Below, piece by piece: positions 50,550 through 58,440 of a stretch of 64,000 nucleotides of DNA; position 1 is the first letter of the stretch, and every line of letters begins with the position of its first letter. Where the stretch lies: NCBI RefSeq assembly GCF_004365705.1, contig NZ_SOBN01000001.1:3768001-3832000 (forward strand), in the 5' to 3' direction. The translations under genes and the position numbers were made by a program. The stretch is from Streptomyces sp. 846.5. GTDB taxonomy: Bacteria; Actinomycetota; Actinomycetes; Streptomycetales; Streptomycetaceae. The notes beneath the pieces are model-generated. The model saw nothing but the letters and a program-made list of their open reading frames with translations, was not told where the DNA came from and ran no database searches.

Positions 50550-50972
50550 ATGGAGTTGGACGACGACGGGCCGCCGGTACGCCATCCGCTGCCGCTGTAC
50601 GGGCCGCGGACGCGCGACGAGACGTTGGGGCCGTGCCCGCCGTGGTGCGGTGGTGTCCACGTACCCCGGGAGGAATGGGGTGTGTCCCAGTTCCACGCCA
50701 CGCAGCCGATCGAGCTGGACATCGAGGACGCCACCGGCAAGACCCTGCTGTACGCGACCGCGGATTTCTATCAGTACCTCGGCTCGGACCGGCCGGAGAA
50801 GGCGCTGATCTTCATCGAGCTGACGTGGCAGGAGGGCGGCCAGGAGCTCCACCCCGAGGACGTGGTCGCTATCGCCGACGGGCTCACCGGCTACGCCAAG
50901 CAGCTGCGCGAGCTCGCCGCCCGGGTCGTCGAACTGCGGGGCGCGGCTACGCCTGCTGTCAGTGGTACCTGA
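50550..50972 (+). CDS. DUF6907-like small protein
   Basis: A 140-residue protein with the zinc-binding-like motif CPPWCGGVHVPREEW at residues ~28-42 and a C-terminal domain running from FYQYLGSDRPEKALIFIELT to DVVAIADGLTGYAKQLRELA. The layout matches DUF6907-type proteins of Streptomyces plasmids and phages. GAGGAG precedes ATG 50550. Confidence 0.72.
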   Translation: MELDDDGPPVRHPLPLYGPRTRDETLGPCPPWCGGVHVPREEWGVSQFHATQPIELDIEDATGKTLLYATADFYQYLGSDRPEKALIFIELTWQEGGQELHPEDVVAIADGLTGYAKQLRELAARVVELRGAATPAVSGT

Positions 50973-51044
50973 TGGACATCGTCACGATCCCGACCACCGC
51001 CGTGGATCGCGTCCGATGGAGCCAGACCGGCTGAACCATCGACG

Positions 51045-51073
51045 GCGGTCCACCCCAAGCGGGGGTGGACCGC
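51045..51073. terminator. Terminator hairpin
   Basis: GCGGTCCACCCC, a short loop and its exact complement lie between the genes ending at 50972 and starting at 51120. Confidence 0.75.
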
Positions 51074-51119
51074 TGTTGCCGCACCACGGTGCGGTCCAGG
51101 GACGGGTTAGCATCGCCCC

Positions 51120-51608
51120 ATGCCCCTTGGTTTGCAGCGAGTTGTCTTCCAGTCCCCGGATCCCGTACGGCTTTCGAAGTTCTGGAGCGCCGCACTGCAG
51201 GAACCGGTTGAGCCGGGCGGGGGCGACGGCATCACCGTGGGGCTCGGCGGCAGCCGCAGACCCACAGAGCTGCTGCTTGCTGATGCCTCCGCGGGTGCGG
51301 GCCTGCCCGTCCCCAGGATCGTGCTTCAGCCCAGGGGGGCCACGCTGCCCGACGAGGTCCGCCGACTCACCTCGCTGGGCGCCAAGGTCGTGCACAAGCG
51401 CCACCGCGGTTGGGGTTCCGGCGAGGTCCTGATGGCCGACCCCGAGGGCAACACCTTCCTGGTGGTCTCCAGCGCCGAGGAGGTCGATGAGGCCGAGGCG
51501 CGGATCGAGACCCACGAGCGCGGCCAGGGCGGCCCGTTCTGGCAGGACATCGAGGTCGACGGCGCGCACTCGCGAGTAACGTTCGGCGTTTCGATGACGG
51601 GTGACTAG
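51120..51608 (+). CDS. VOC-superfamily (glyoxalase-like) protein
   Basis: A 162-residue protein with two beta-alpha-beta-beta-beta units. The first runs from LQRVVFQSPDPVRLSKFWSA; the second contains GSGEVLMADPEGNTFLVVSS, a typical VOC end strand. Such proteins act as dioxygenases, isomerases or antibiotic-binding proteins; the substrate cannot be read. The stop TAG overlaps the stop of the convergent gene in the shared palindrome CTAG (51605-51608). Confidence 0.85.
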   Translation: MPLGLQRVVFQSPDPVRLSKFWSAALQEPVEPGGGDGITVGLGGSRRPTELLLADASAGAGLPVPRIVLQPRGATLPDEVRRLTSLGAKVVHKRHRGWGSGEVLMADPEGNTFLVVSSAEEVDEAEARIETHERGQGGPFWQDIEVDGAHSRVTFGVSMTGD

Positions 51609-52138
51609 TCGCAGTACATCGTTGACGCGCCGCTGTACTGGACGTCGCCGGCCGTAGCCCCCCACGTGGCGATGGCCGACAACGCGGCCTCGGTGCGGTA
51701 CTGCACCTTGGAGACCAGGCCGTTGCAGGCGTAGGAGGGCTTCGCGGTCTGGATGCAGTTCGTCGACCAGCCCCGGTCGTCGGGCTTCCCGGTCGCGCTC
51801 CAGACCCAGGTGAGCCCGTTGAAGTTGTAGCGCTCGATCGTGCCCACCAGGTGGCAATGCGCGGGCGCGGGGCTCGTGCAGGTGGTGGTCTTCGCGACGC
51901 CGTTGATCGTCTTGGACGCCGAGGTGAGGAAGAACGGTGCTTCGACTGAGCCGGTGCACCACTCGGTGAGGTTGGGATGGACGGTGGCCGGCTGCTTGCC
52001 CTGCGGTGTGAGCTTGAAGGTGAACGGAATACTGGGGGCGCTGCCGACCGGGCCGCGCGGGGAGTCCTGCGCGAAGGCTATGCCGGTGGTGGCGAGGGTG
52101 AGCGAGACGGCGCACAGAGACGTCGCGAGCAGGCGCAT
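51605..52138 (-). CDS. Secreted hypothetical protein
   Basis: A 177-residue exported protein: signal peptide MRLLATSLCAVSLTLATTG, ending FAQ. The mature part has seven or eight cysteines (EWCTGSV, TTTCTSPAPAHCHL, STNCIQTAKPSYACNG, TMYCD), so it is probably disulfide-stabilised. ATG 52138 is preceded by AGAGGA. No family recognised. It is convergent with the VOC gene, sharing CTAG. Confidence 0.72.
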   Translation of the reverse strand: MRLLATSLCAVSLTLATTGIAFAQDSPRGPVGSAPSIPFTFKLTPQGKQPATVHPNLTEWCTGSVEAPFFLTSASKTINGVAKTTTCTSPAPAHCHLVGTIERYNFNGLTWVWSATGKPDDRGWSTNCIQTAKPSYACNGLVSKVQYRTEAALSAIATWGATAGDVQYSGASTMYCD

Positions 52139-52482
52139 ACGGATGGTGATCCTCTTCGCTGCTACTGGGACGAGGGAGCCTCGTGCTCCCGGCGGGGTAG
52201 CAATGCAGGACGCTACGCGTTCGAACCTTTGAGAGGTCTGTACGAACCTGCGCATGGCGGGAAAAGGTAGGTGTACGTCCGGAACTTTTTCTGCCACTAC
52301 TGCGGCAAGTTCCGCACAAATCCCTCGACCATCCCCGTGCGGTGCAGGTCAGGGCAGGGTGTAGCGAATGCGGTCATAAAACTACGCGGATCGCTACACC
52401 CCGACGGGCCGAAGGGTGTCGCTGCTGCCGACACCCTTGGCGCCGGGGGTGTCCACGGCGGCGGACGCCCCTTGCAGGCTGC
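52139..52482. other. Gene-free stretch
   Basis: A 344-bp region upstream of the secreted-protein gene. It contains the hairpin at 52412-52438 and a GAACCT-type short direct repeat near 52220-52250. It should hold the promoter of the leftward gene; none is assigned. Confidence 0.5.
52412..52438. terminator. Terminator-like hairpin
   Basis: AAGGGTGTCG, a 7-nt loop and its exact complement lie 45 bp past the stop of the leftward gene at 52483. Confidence 0.65.
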
Positions 52483-52734
52483 TCAGAGTGCTTGCCGGCG
52501 GTTCTTCCTCATGCGGCGCTCGTCTTTCACGGCCTGCATCTGGGCGACCTTGGCCGGGTTCCCGTACGTCCGCCATGTCCATGCGACCGATACGGCGGTG
52601 AGTACGAGCATTCCGGCAGTCCAGGGGAGCGTCGCGGACCAGGAGGACCGTAGTTGCCACAGGAGGGTGACGCCGACTGTCCAGCCGAGGCCGCTGATAA
52701 GGGAGATAAGGGTCTTGTGGGTTTGGAGTGTCAT
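52483..52734 (-). CDS. Small two-helix membrane protein
   Basis: An 83-residue protein with helices LISLISGLGWTVGVTLLWQL and LPWTAGMLVLTAVSVAWTW, followed by a basic tail (TYGNPAKVAQMQAVKDERRM). A -10-like TACAGT lies six bases before ATG 52734, so a leaderless transcript is likely. A truncated relative lies at 45035-45172, outside the island. Confidence 0.7.
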   Translation of the reverse strand: MTLQTHKTLISLISGLGWTVGVTLLWQLRSSWSATLPWTAGMLVLTAVSVAWTWRTYGNPAKVAQMQAVKDERRMRKNRRQAL

Positions 52735-52950
52735 GGCGGGACTGTAGAGCACGCCGTCAGCCGGGTTGCCCGCAGGCCATGTCCCTGCACCGGAATGCTC
52801 TGCTCAATCGTTGCGTCTTCCCCACTGTTGCGACGGGCTGCACGGCCGTAACGACCGTCCGGACCGGACAACTGGCCAAGGAGGCCATCAGCTCCCCTCA
52901 GCAGCGTGCCAGCGGGTGCGACCGGGCCCGAGCGGGCGGACGCTGGACCC

Positions 52951-53190
52951 ATGACCGATCTTCCCGAGCAGCCCGCCGGCCACCGGGCGCACGTCGTGGT
53001 GCACCCCGTGGTGGACGCCCTGCGGCCGTTCCGGCGCGTCGAGATCCTCGGCGTCCAGGTAGGCAAGGCGTTCGGGCTGGTCGACGTAATCGAGTTCGCC
53101 CGCCGGGCCGGCCTGGAGGACATCGTCCTTGACGACCCGGAGTCGGTGCAGTGGGTGGGCGGGGGCCCGGAGGTGTGGAGCGTCGAGTAG
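52951..53190 (+). CDS. Small hypothetical protein, AHVVVHP family (copy 2)
   Basis: A 79-residue protein with AHVVVHPVVDALRPFRRVEI, VGKAFGLVDVIEFARRAGLE and WVGGGPEVWSVE. It is the paralogue of the protein at 44110-44352. The function is unknown. The RBS is weak. Confidence 0.7.
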   Translation: MTDLPEQPAGHRAHVVVHPVVDALRPFRRVEILGVQVGKAFGLVDVIEFARRAGLEDIVLDDPESVQWVGGGPEVWSVE

Positions 53191-53611
53191 GGGCCGTCGA
53201 CACTATTCGGTTGCCCTGCCCGAGGTGGCCATCAGCCCGAGGTCCCGCGCCCTTGATTGCCTGGCCAGGCGCGGGGAAGATGCTTGGTCCGGTCGGCGGG
53301 CCGGGGTCCGGGGCGACCTGGTGCTGAGCGGCCTCACGGTCGCCCCAAGGACCGACCATCCGGCCCCCTGCGAGTAGTCGTGACCGAGACGGTCACGACC
53401 GCAGCCGGGGTACCCACAATTTGGGTACCCTTCGCGGCGCCACCGGTCGGAGTCGCGACCGAGGCCAATACCGGCAGTGGTGGGATTGGGGACGGCTGAC
53501 TGAGGCGGCGACGACTGCCGGGGCGGGCAGCAGGTCCGGGAGAAGCCCCCTCCGTCCGGCTCGGGTGCCGCTACGATGCCGCTCCTGTGATCGGCTCATC
53601 AGGGGGGGCAC
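53191..53611. other. Gene-free stretch
   Basis: A 421-bp region. Near 53407-53430 the octamer GGGTACCC occurs twice, separated by 7 bp (ACAATTT), so the whole is also palindromic and could act as a terminator or protein-binding site. No gene is seen. Confidence 0.5.
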
Positions 53612-54208
53612 ATGAGAATACGTACACGCCGCGGCGCAGTCCTGGCCGCGGCAACTGGACTGCTCGCGCTACTGCCCGGCGGCCTTGCCGTAGCGCAGAC
53701 CAGAACCGTGCACGCGACGGCCAAGCCGTTGCCGGTAGTCGGGACACTGCAGGTGGGCTGCAACGGCTTCCCTCGCACGGTCAAGCGCGGCAGCACCATC
53801 AACGTGACGATGTGGTACCGGCAGGTGTCACCCGACGAGCTCACCCCCACGGACTTCGGCCTCCTGCTGTGGAGTAGCAAGTCAGGGACCCCCGGCGCTC
53901 CCCAGCGGGGCGTGTCGGTCAGCTGGCAGGATCCGCAGACAGGCCGATGGGTGGCCTCGAACGGTTCCTACTCGCCCGGGGACTTCGAGTACTACCCCGC
54001 CGGCGTACAGCAGTGGCCCTCCGGCTACTGGGCCCACCAGTACGTGAGGATCACCTTCGCGGGCACTGCGGATCTCGGCGGCTGGAATATCCAGTGCGCA
54101 CCGGCTGCGACCTACGCACTGCAGACGCACAGCGGCGCGTACGTGCTGGGCGTCCTGCACCTGATCGGAGGGTCCTTCCCGATCTACCGCCCAACCCTGC
54201 AACGCTGA
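53612..54208 (+). CDS. Secreted hypothetical protein
   Basis: A 198-residue exported protein. The signal peptide contains AVLAAATGLLALLPGGLA and ends AVAQ. The mature part includes VGTLQVGCNGFPRTVKRGST, DFGLLLWSSKSG, HQYVRITFAGTADLGGWNI and two cysteines. No family recognised. A GGGGGG-type RBS precedes the ATG. It is followed by a hairpin at 54231-54257. Confidence 0.72.
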   Translation: MRIRTRRGAVLAAATGLLALLPGGLAVAQTRTVHATAKPLPVVGTLQVGCNGFPRTVKRGSTINVTMWYRQVSPDELTPTDFGLLLWSSKSGTPGAPQRGVSVSWQDPQTGRWVASNGSYSPGDFEYYPAGVQQWPSGYWAHQYVRITFAGTADLGGWNIQCAPAATYALQTHSGAYVLGVLHLIGGSFPIYRPTLQR

Positions 54209-54230
54209 GCCGCACCTGAGTCCGCAACGG

Positions 54231-54257
54231 AGGGGTCCGCACAATCTGCGGACCCTT
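54231..54257. terminator. Terminator hairpin
   Basis: AGGGGTCCGCA pairs with TGCGGACCCTT (one G-T pair), 22 bp after the stop at 54208. Confidence 0.65.
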
Positions 54258-54476
54258 CCCGGCGTTGAGCTGCGCTACGGCACGAAGATCAGCGGGGAGG
54301 GAGGCGCAGCACCCCCGCCGGAGCAGCCGTTTCGGGCCGCTGGACGGTGCCGAATCACCCGCCTCCCTGCCTGCCTGAGAGCGGGTTCGTGCAGGTCGGG
54401 CCGGGGAGGTAGATCAGGGAGGCGGTGAGGTAGAACTCCCTGCATGTTCGCCGCCTCCCCGGTCGCCTCCCTGGTC

Positions 54477-55285
54477 TCAGAGCTCCTCGTCGTAGTCGTC
54501 GTAGGCGGTCTCCTCGGTGTCGGCGCCGTCTCGGGCGGCGAGCGCGGCGAGGACCCGGTCGCGGTCGACGACCATGTGGTTCGACTTCCTCGGCTCGGCG
54601 CCGACCTCGGTCAGGTAGGCGGTCAGATCCGCGAACGTCCAGTTGGCGTACTCCGCGGGGTTGAGCTCGGCCAGGCGCTGCAGCACCACCTGGGTCCGCA
54701 CCCGCGCCTCGTCGCCGAGCACCGCGGCAATGTCCGCGAGGTGGTCGACGGTCTCGGCCGGCTCGACCGCGGCGCGGGTGGTGACGCCGGAGCGGATGGC
54801 CTTGGCGCGGTCGGCGATCTCGGCGGCCTGGTCGTCGTCGATGAAGTGCGTTCGGATCGTCAGCGACGACTGGCCGGGCGCGAGCTGCATGCCGCTGCCG
54901 GCGACCACCAGGGTGCCCTTGTCCAGGTCCTGGCGCAGCTTGTGGGGTTCGGCGCCGCCGTCGATGGCCTTGTCCCCGAGGGCCATGCCGGCCTGCGCCT
55001 CGGTGCCCAGCACCAGCGAGGCGCGGATGTGGGCGCCCTCGCGCACCAGCTTGGGCAGGTTCTGGTCGGTGGGGTCCTGGGTGCCCTGCCACAGGGTGAC
55101 GTTGACGGCCCGCCCCTGGTTGTGGATCTTGCGCGCGGCCATGTAGTACCGGCTGGTCTGCTTGGTGCCGCCGTAGGGCCGCTTGTCGTCGCCGATGGGG
55201 CCACGACGGTGTTGATGCGGGTGGTCCAGCCGGCCAGGACTGCGCGGGCCGAGCGGGTCTTGAGGACCGTGAGAAGGTTGATCAC
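54477..55285 (-). pseudogene. C-terminal relic of an FtsK/TraB-like DNA-transfer ATPase
   Basis: The readable part (55142 to 54477) has the C-terminal half of an FtsK-type AICE/plasmid transfer protein: AARKIHNQGRAVNVTLWQGT, REGAHIRASLVLGTEAQAGM, DKGTLVVAG and SLTIRTHFIDDDQAAEIADR. The Walker A and B region is absent. Upstream, coding sequence in this frame continues to about 55196 (IGDDKRPYGGTKQTSRYY), and the sequence further upstream (INLLTVLKTRSARAVLAGWT) is in another frame. Transfer function must be lost. Confidence 0.75.
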
Positions 55286-55396
55286 AGCGGGCTCCTGGTG
55301 AAGTCAGGTGTTCCGTCAGGCCCGGCTGGGGAGGTCAGAGTCCCTGGTCGGGCCGTTCTGCGTCGCAGGCCACGCGCTAACTTCGCCTGCTTGATA

Positions 55397-55431
55397 TTGA
55401 CAAGGTTAGGTCCGAATGGGAACCTTATCAA
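55397..55431. promoter_or_regulatory. Inverted repeat upstream of the excisionase-like gene
   Basis: TTGACAAGGTT and AACCTTATCAA, 13 bp apart, form an inverted repeat with two mismatched positions. It lies 80 bp before the HTH gene, in an AT-rich patch. Confidence 0.5.
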
Positions 55432-55510
55432 CATGATTCGGGCAAGGTTCGGAAGAAGTGGCCAGGTGCTGCAAATGGACTTTGTCCGCGCCATTGCGAC
55501 AATGAGGGCC

Positions 55511-55729
55511 ATGGCCGACCCGAACGCCGACTACTGGACCGTGAGCGACATCGCCGAGCACTGGGGGGTGTCGCCTCAGACGATCCGCTCGTACCGCTCG
55601 CGCGGGCGCGGTGAGTTGCCCAAGGAGGACAGGGTGTTCGGCCGGTCGCCAGCATGGCGGCCGGCGACCATCATCAACTTCGTTCGACCGGGCCAGGGAG
55701 CACGCACGGACCTCAAGCCAGACTCATGA
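55511..55729 (+). CDS. Small HTH protein, excisionase-like
   Basis: A 72-residue protein with a winged-helix/MerR-type HTH: DYWTVSDIAEHWGVSPQTIR, SYRSRGRGELPKEDRVFGRS and ATIINFVRPGQGARTDLK. Proteins of this type sit beside integrase genes in actinomycete integrative elements and act as excisionases or regulators. Several upstream ATGs are in frame; 55511 fits the family start. It lies 114 bp from the tRNA-Lys at the right end of the island. Confidence 0.75.
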   Translation: MADPNADYWTVSDIAEHWGVSPQTIRSYRSRGRGELPKEDRVFGRSPAWRPATIINFVRPGQGARTDLKPDS

Positions 55730-55795
55730 TCGCTTAGCACTCGGTCCAGCAGCGGTCCAGCAGTGGACCTTTTGGATCTTCATCGGGACATGAAA

Positions 55796-55832
55796 AAGCC
55801 CCCACGGGTAGTCAACTACCTGGTGGGGGCTT
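55796..55832 (-). terminator. Terminator of tRNA-Lys
   Basis: AAGCCCCCAC pairs with GTGGGGGCTT, with an inner GGTAGT/ACTACC stem, and on the minus strand it runs into a T stretch 11 bp past the tRNA 3' end. Confidence 0.8.
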
Positions 55833-55876
55833 GATCACAGGGTGGGCCGCGTGGGGTTCGAACCCACAACCTACGG
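55830..55876 (-). repeat. Right attachment-site copy
   Basis: A 47-bp segment matching 46117-46163 with one difference. It covers the 3' part of tRNA-Lys from the anticodon-stem end to the discriminator plus 13 bp downstream. Confidence 0.88.
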
Positions 55877-55915
55877 ATTAAAAGTCCGCAGCTCTGCCAA
55901 TTGAGCTAGCGGCCC
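55843..55915 (-). tRNA. tRNA-Lys (TTT)
   Basis: A full cloverleaf of 73 nt: acceptor GGGCCGC/GCGGCCC, D-arm GCTCAATTGGCAGAGC, anticodon loop CTTTTAA (anticodon TTT), T-arm GTGGG-TTCGAAC-CCCAC and discriminator A. CCA is not encoded. It is the integration target of the element to its left. Confidence 0.97.
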
Positions 55916-56092
55916 GGGCAGCGGTGCCGCTGTCCCCGGAGGGGCAGGGCGCGGTGCCGAGTGAAGCCTACCTGGATCTACGGCCGGTTCCGCCACCGGA
56001 TTGCCGTGCCGTGCGAGAAGGCCGGGGATCGGGCGGCGGCCCAGTGCCCCGTCCCGCTGGGCGGCGGGACGGGGCGCCCGGCGGCGGTGGCG

Positions 56093-58165
56093 TCAGCTGG
56101 TGCTGAAGTAGCCGGCCAGGTCGGCGATCACGTTGACGGTGCCGAGGGCGTTGTAGAAGTCGACCTTGCCGTTGGCCGTCGGGATGATCGCCAGGTTGGC
56201 GACGGTCAGACCCTTGGTGAAGTTCAGCGTCGAGGTCGTCGGCTTCCCCTGGCCGTCCGGGTAGGCCGCCAGCCAGCTGCCGGCCGTCGCCCCGGTGACG
56301 GTCACATTCATCACCACCGCCGACACCCCGGTGGCGGGCACCGGGGGCTGACCTGCGAGCTGCAGGGCGATGCCGGCGGCGGGGCCCACCGGCTTCTTCG
56401 CGCTCCCCGTCCCGTTCCGGGTGTCCAGCATCCGCGTCGGAACGGTCGGATAGAAGTACGCTCCCGCCCCGTCGCTCGTGAAGTAGCCAGTCACATCGGC
56501 GATGACGTCCACCGAGCCGGTGGCGTTGTAGAAGTCGACCTTCCCGTCCACCACCGGCACGATCGCCAGATTCGGTGTGGTGTGCCCGGCGGCGAAGTTC
56601 ACCGTCGAGGTCTTCGGCAGTGCCTGGCCGTCCGGGTATGCGGCGATCCAACTGCTCTGGCTGGCCCCGGTCGCGGTCACGTTCATCGCTACGGCGGTCA
56701 CATTCGCCGGAGCCCCGTTCACCCCGGCGACCTGCAACGCGATCGACTTCCCCGCGCCTAGCTGCTGCTTGGGAGTACCGGTGCCGTTCCGGGTGTCCAG
56801 CACCCGGGTCGGCCCCGAGCTCACGAACGTCGACCCGCTCGCCGCCGTCGTGTAGTAGCCGACCAGGTCCGCGATCAGGTTCACCGAGCCGTTGGCGTTG
56901 TAGAAGTCGACCTTCCCGTCCACCACCGGCACCGTCACCAGGTTCGCCAACGCCTGGCCCTTCCCGAAGTTCAGGTTCGACACCCCCGGCCGGGCCTGGC
57001 CGTCCGGGTAGACCGACACCCAGTCGTCCGAGGTCGCCCCCGTCGCCGTCACATTCAGCACAACAGCGCCGACGCCGCTCGTCGGCACGCCGGTCAGCCC
57101 GGTCACCGGCAGCGTCAGCACTCCGCCGGCACCCAGCGCCTTGCTGAACCCGCCCGTCCCGTTCCGGGTGTCCAGCACCCGGGTCGGCGCCACCGGCACA
57201 TACGTGGTGCAGGCCGGTACGGGTGTCGAAGCCGCTGACGGAGGCAGCGCCGGCCATGGGACGTAGAAGGTGTAGGAAGTCGTGCTGCCGAACCGGCCGG
57301 CCGTGTCGACCGGCGTCACATAGAGGGTGCGGGCGCCCCAACTGAAGGAGAGGCTCAGTGAGGCATTGCCGCAACTGTCCGGCGTCAGATGAGGAGCACC
57401 GATCGACGGCTCGCTGTCGACCGAGTAGACGTAGTAGGCGAGTCCGCTCGCGGCGCAGTCGGGGGCCGATGCCGTCGTGCACCCCGAAGGAAGCGGGTCC
57501 TTCGAGCCGCTGATGTTGAAGGTGCCCAGCTGGTTGGCGCTCTTGGTCGACGTGGCGCCGGTGCCGACGGCCGGAAAGTCGGTACTGCTGATCCGAGCCG
57601 TGGACGGAGCACCGGAGTCCACCGCGAAGTAGCAGCTCACCGACTCGGGGGAAGAGGCTTGCCCATTGGACACCTGCGCATACCACCCGTAGGTGTGGCC
57701 GTCGGCGAGCGGCAGCGTCAGGTAGATGTATGCAGTAGTACCGCCCGGTCCATTCAGGCTGGTGAGGTCGGTGGATGACGAGCCGTCGGCGTCCCAGACG
57801 TGCGCGGACGCGGACCACGATCCAGTCGGCGACGCCAGGCCCGGAAGCTTCACCATCAGCCTGATCTGCTGGGCGCCGCCGGGGATGTACACCATCCAGG
57901 CGGTGCCTGTGCCGCATCCGTTGCCACCGGTGGTACCGGGAGACGACCCCAGATCCGCCGCTGTCGGGGCCGGAATGGCCGGGTCGATCACGGCGACCCC
58001 GGCCTGCGGGTGCTTCGACACCGCCTGGGCCTGCGCTACGGGTAGCAGCAGGGCGGAAAGTACTGACATCAGCAGCACCAGCAGACCGAGCGGCTGCCCT
58101 GCTCTCCCCCCGCCACTACCGTTACGACGGCGGCTGTTCGGCCCCGTCGTCCTCCCTCTCGACAT
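56093..58165 (-). CDS. Secreted protein with three VLDTR modules
   Basis: A 690-residue exported protein. The signal segment LGLLVLLMSVLSALLLPVAQ ends AQA. Residues ~60-320 are beta-rich fibronectin-like (for example DGHTYGWYAQVSNGQASS), and the last ~360 residues are three tandem ~120-residue modules, each starting (V/M)LDTRNGTG and ending with an (I/V)IAD(L/V).GY(Y/F) strand. It shares the modules with the protein at 33694-36537. The role is unknown; cell-surface binding is likely. ATG 58165 follows GAGGGGAC. Confidence 0.85.
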   Translation of the reverse strand: MSRGRTTGPNSRRRNGSGGGRAGQPLGLLVLLMSVLSALLLPVAQAQAVSKHPQAGVAVIDPAIPAPTAADLGSSPGTTGGNGCGTGTAWMVYIPGGAQQIRLMVKLPGLASPTGSWSASAHVWDADGSSSTDLTSLNGPGGTTAYIYLTLPLADGHTYGWYAQVSNGQASSPESVSCYFAVDSGAPSTARISSTDFPAVGTGATSTKSANQLGTFNISGSKDPLPSGCTTASAPDCAASGLAYYVYSVDSEPSIGAPHLTPDSCGNASLSLSFSWGARTLYVTPVDTAGRFGSTTSYTFYVPWPALPPSAASTPVPACTTYVPVAPTRVLDTRNGTGGFSKALGAGGVLTLPVTGLTGVPTSGVGAVVLNVTATGATSDDWVSVYPDGQARPGVSNLNFGKGQALANLVTVPVVDGKVDFYNANGSVNLIADLVGYYTTAASGSTFVSSGPTRVLDTRNGTGTPKQQLGAGKSIALQVAGVNGAPANVTAVAMNVTATGASQSSWIAAYPDGQALPKTSTVNFAAGHTTPNLAIVPVVDGKVDFYNATGSVDVIADVTGYFTSDGAGAYFYPTVPTRMLDTRNGTGSAKKPVGPAAGIALQLAGQPPVPATGVSAVVMNVTVTGATAGSWLAAYPDGQGKPTTSTLNFTKGLTVANLAIIPTANGKVDFYNALGTVNVIADLAGYFSTS

Positions 58166-58366
58166 CAGTGTCCCCTCGCGTTCACGGTCATGCGATGTAT
58201 CCGTGGACAGGGCGTGAGGGTGAACATGCCGCGCGCAGGCCTCAACAGACCCACAGCTCCCCCAAGCCCCGCGCACAAGCTCAGCCGGAGCGTAGCAATG
58301 CAGCTCCAGCGGCTTACCGTGCAAATCGTGCAAGAACGGCTCTTGGCCCCGGCAAAGCTTCAGTCA

Positions 58367-58410
58367 AAATGCCGCTGCCCCACCGGAATTCCGGTGGGGC
58401 AGCGGCATTT
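58367..58410 (-). other. Perfect 22-bp-arm palindrome upstream of the secreted-protein gene
   Basis: AAATGCCGCTGCCCCACCGG with AATT at the centre and an exact complement. It sits 31 bp past the stop of the leftward DEAD-box gene (58441) and is its likely terminator; no second gene converges on it. Confidence 0.85.
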
Positions 58411-58440
58411 GGTCCGTTACTTCACATACTGCGCAGGCGC

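Larger units (their letters stand above)
46117..55876. mobile_element. Degenerate integrative element in tRNA-Lys(TTT)
   Basis: About 9.7 kb bounded by 47-bp direct repeats, with an intact tRNA-Lys at the right end. It contains a tyrosine-integrase relic (46902-47066), a truncated FtsK/TraB-like gene (54477-55285), a small excisionase-like HTH gene (55511-55729), several small genes of the actinomycete AICE/plasmid kind and at least two frame-disrupted genes. It therefore looks immobile. No replication gene is visible. Confidence 0.8.
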
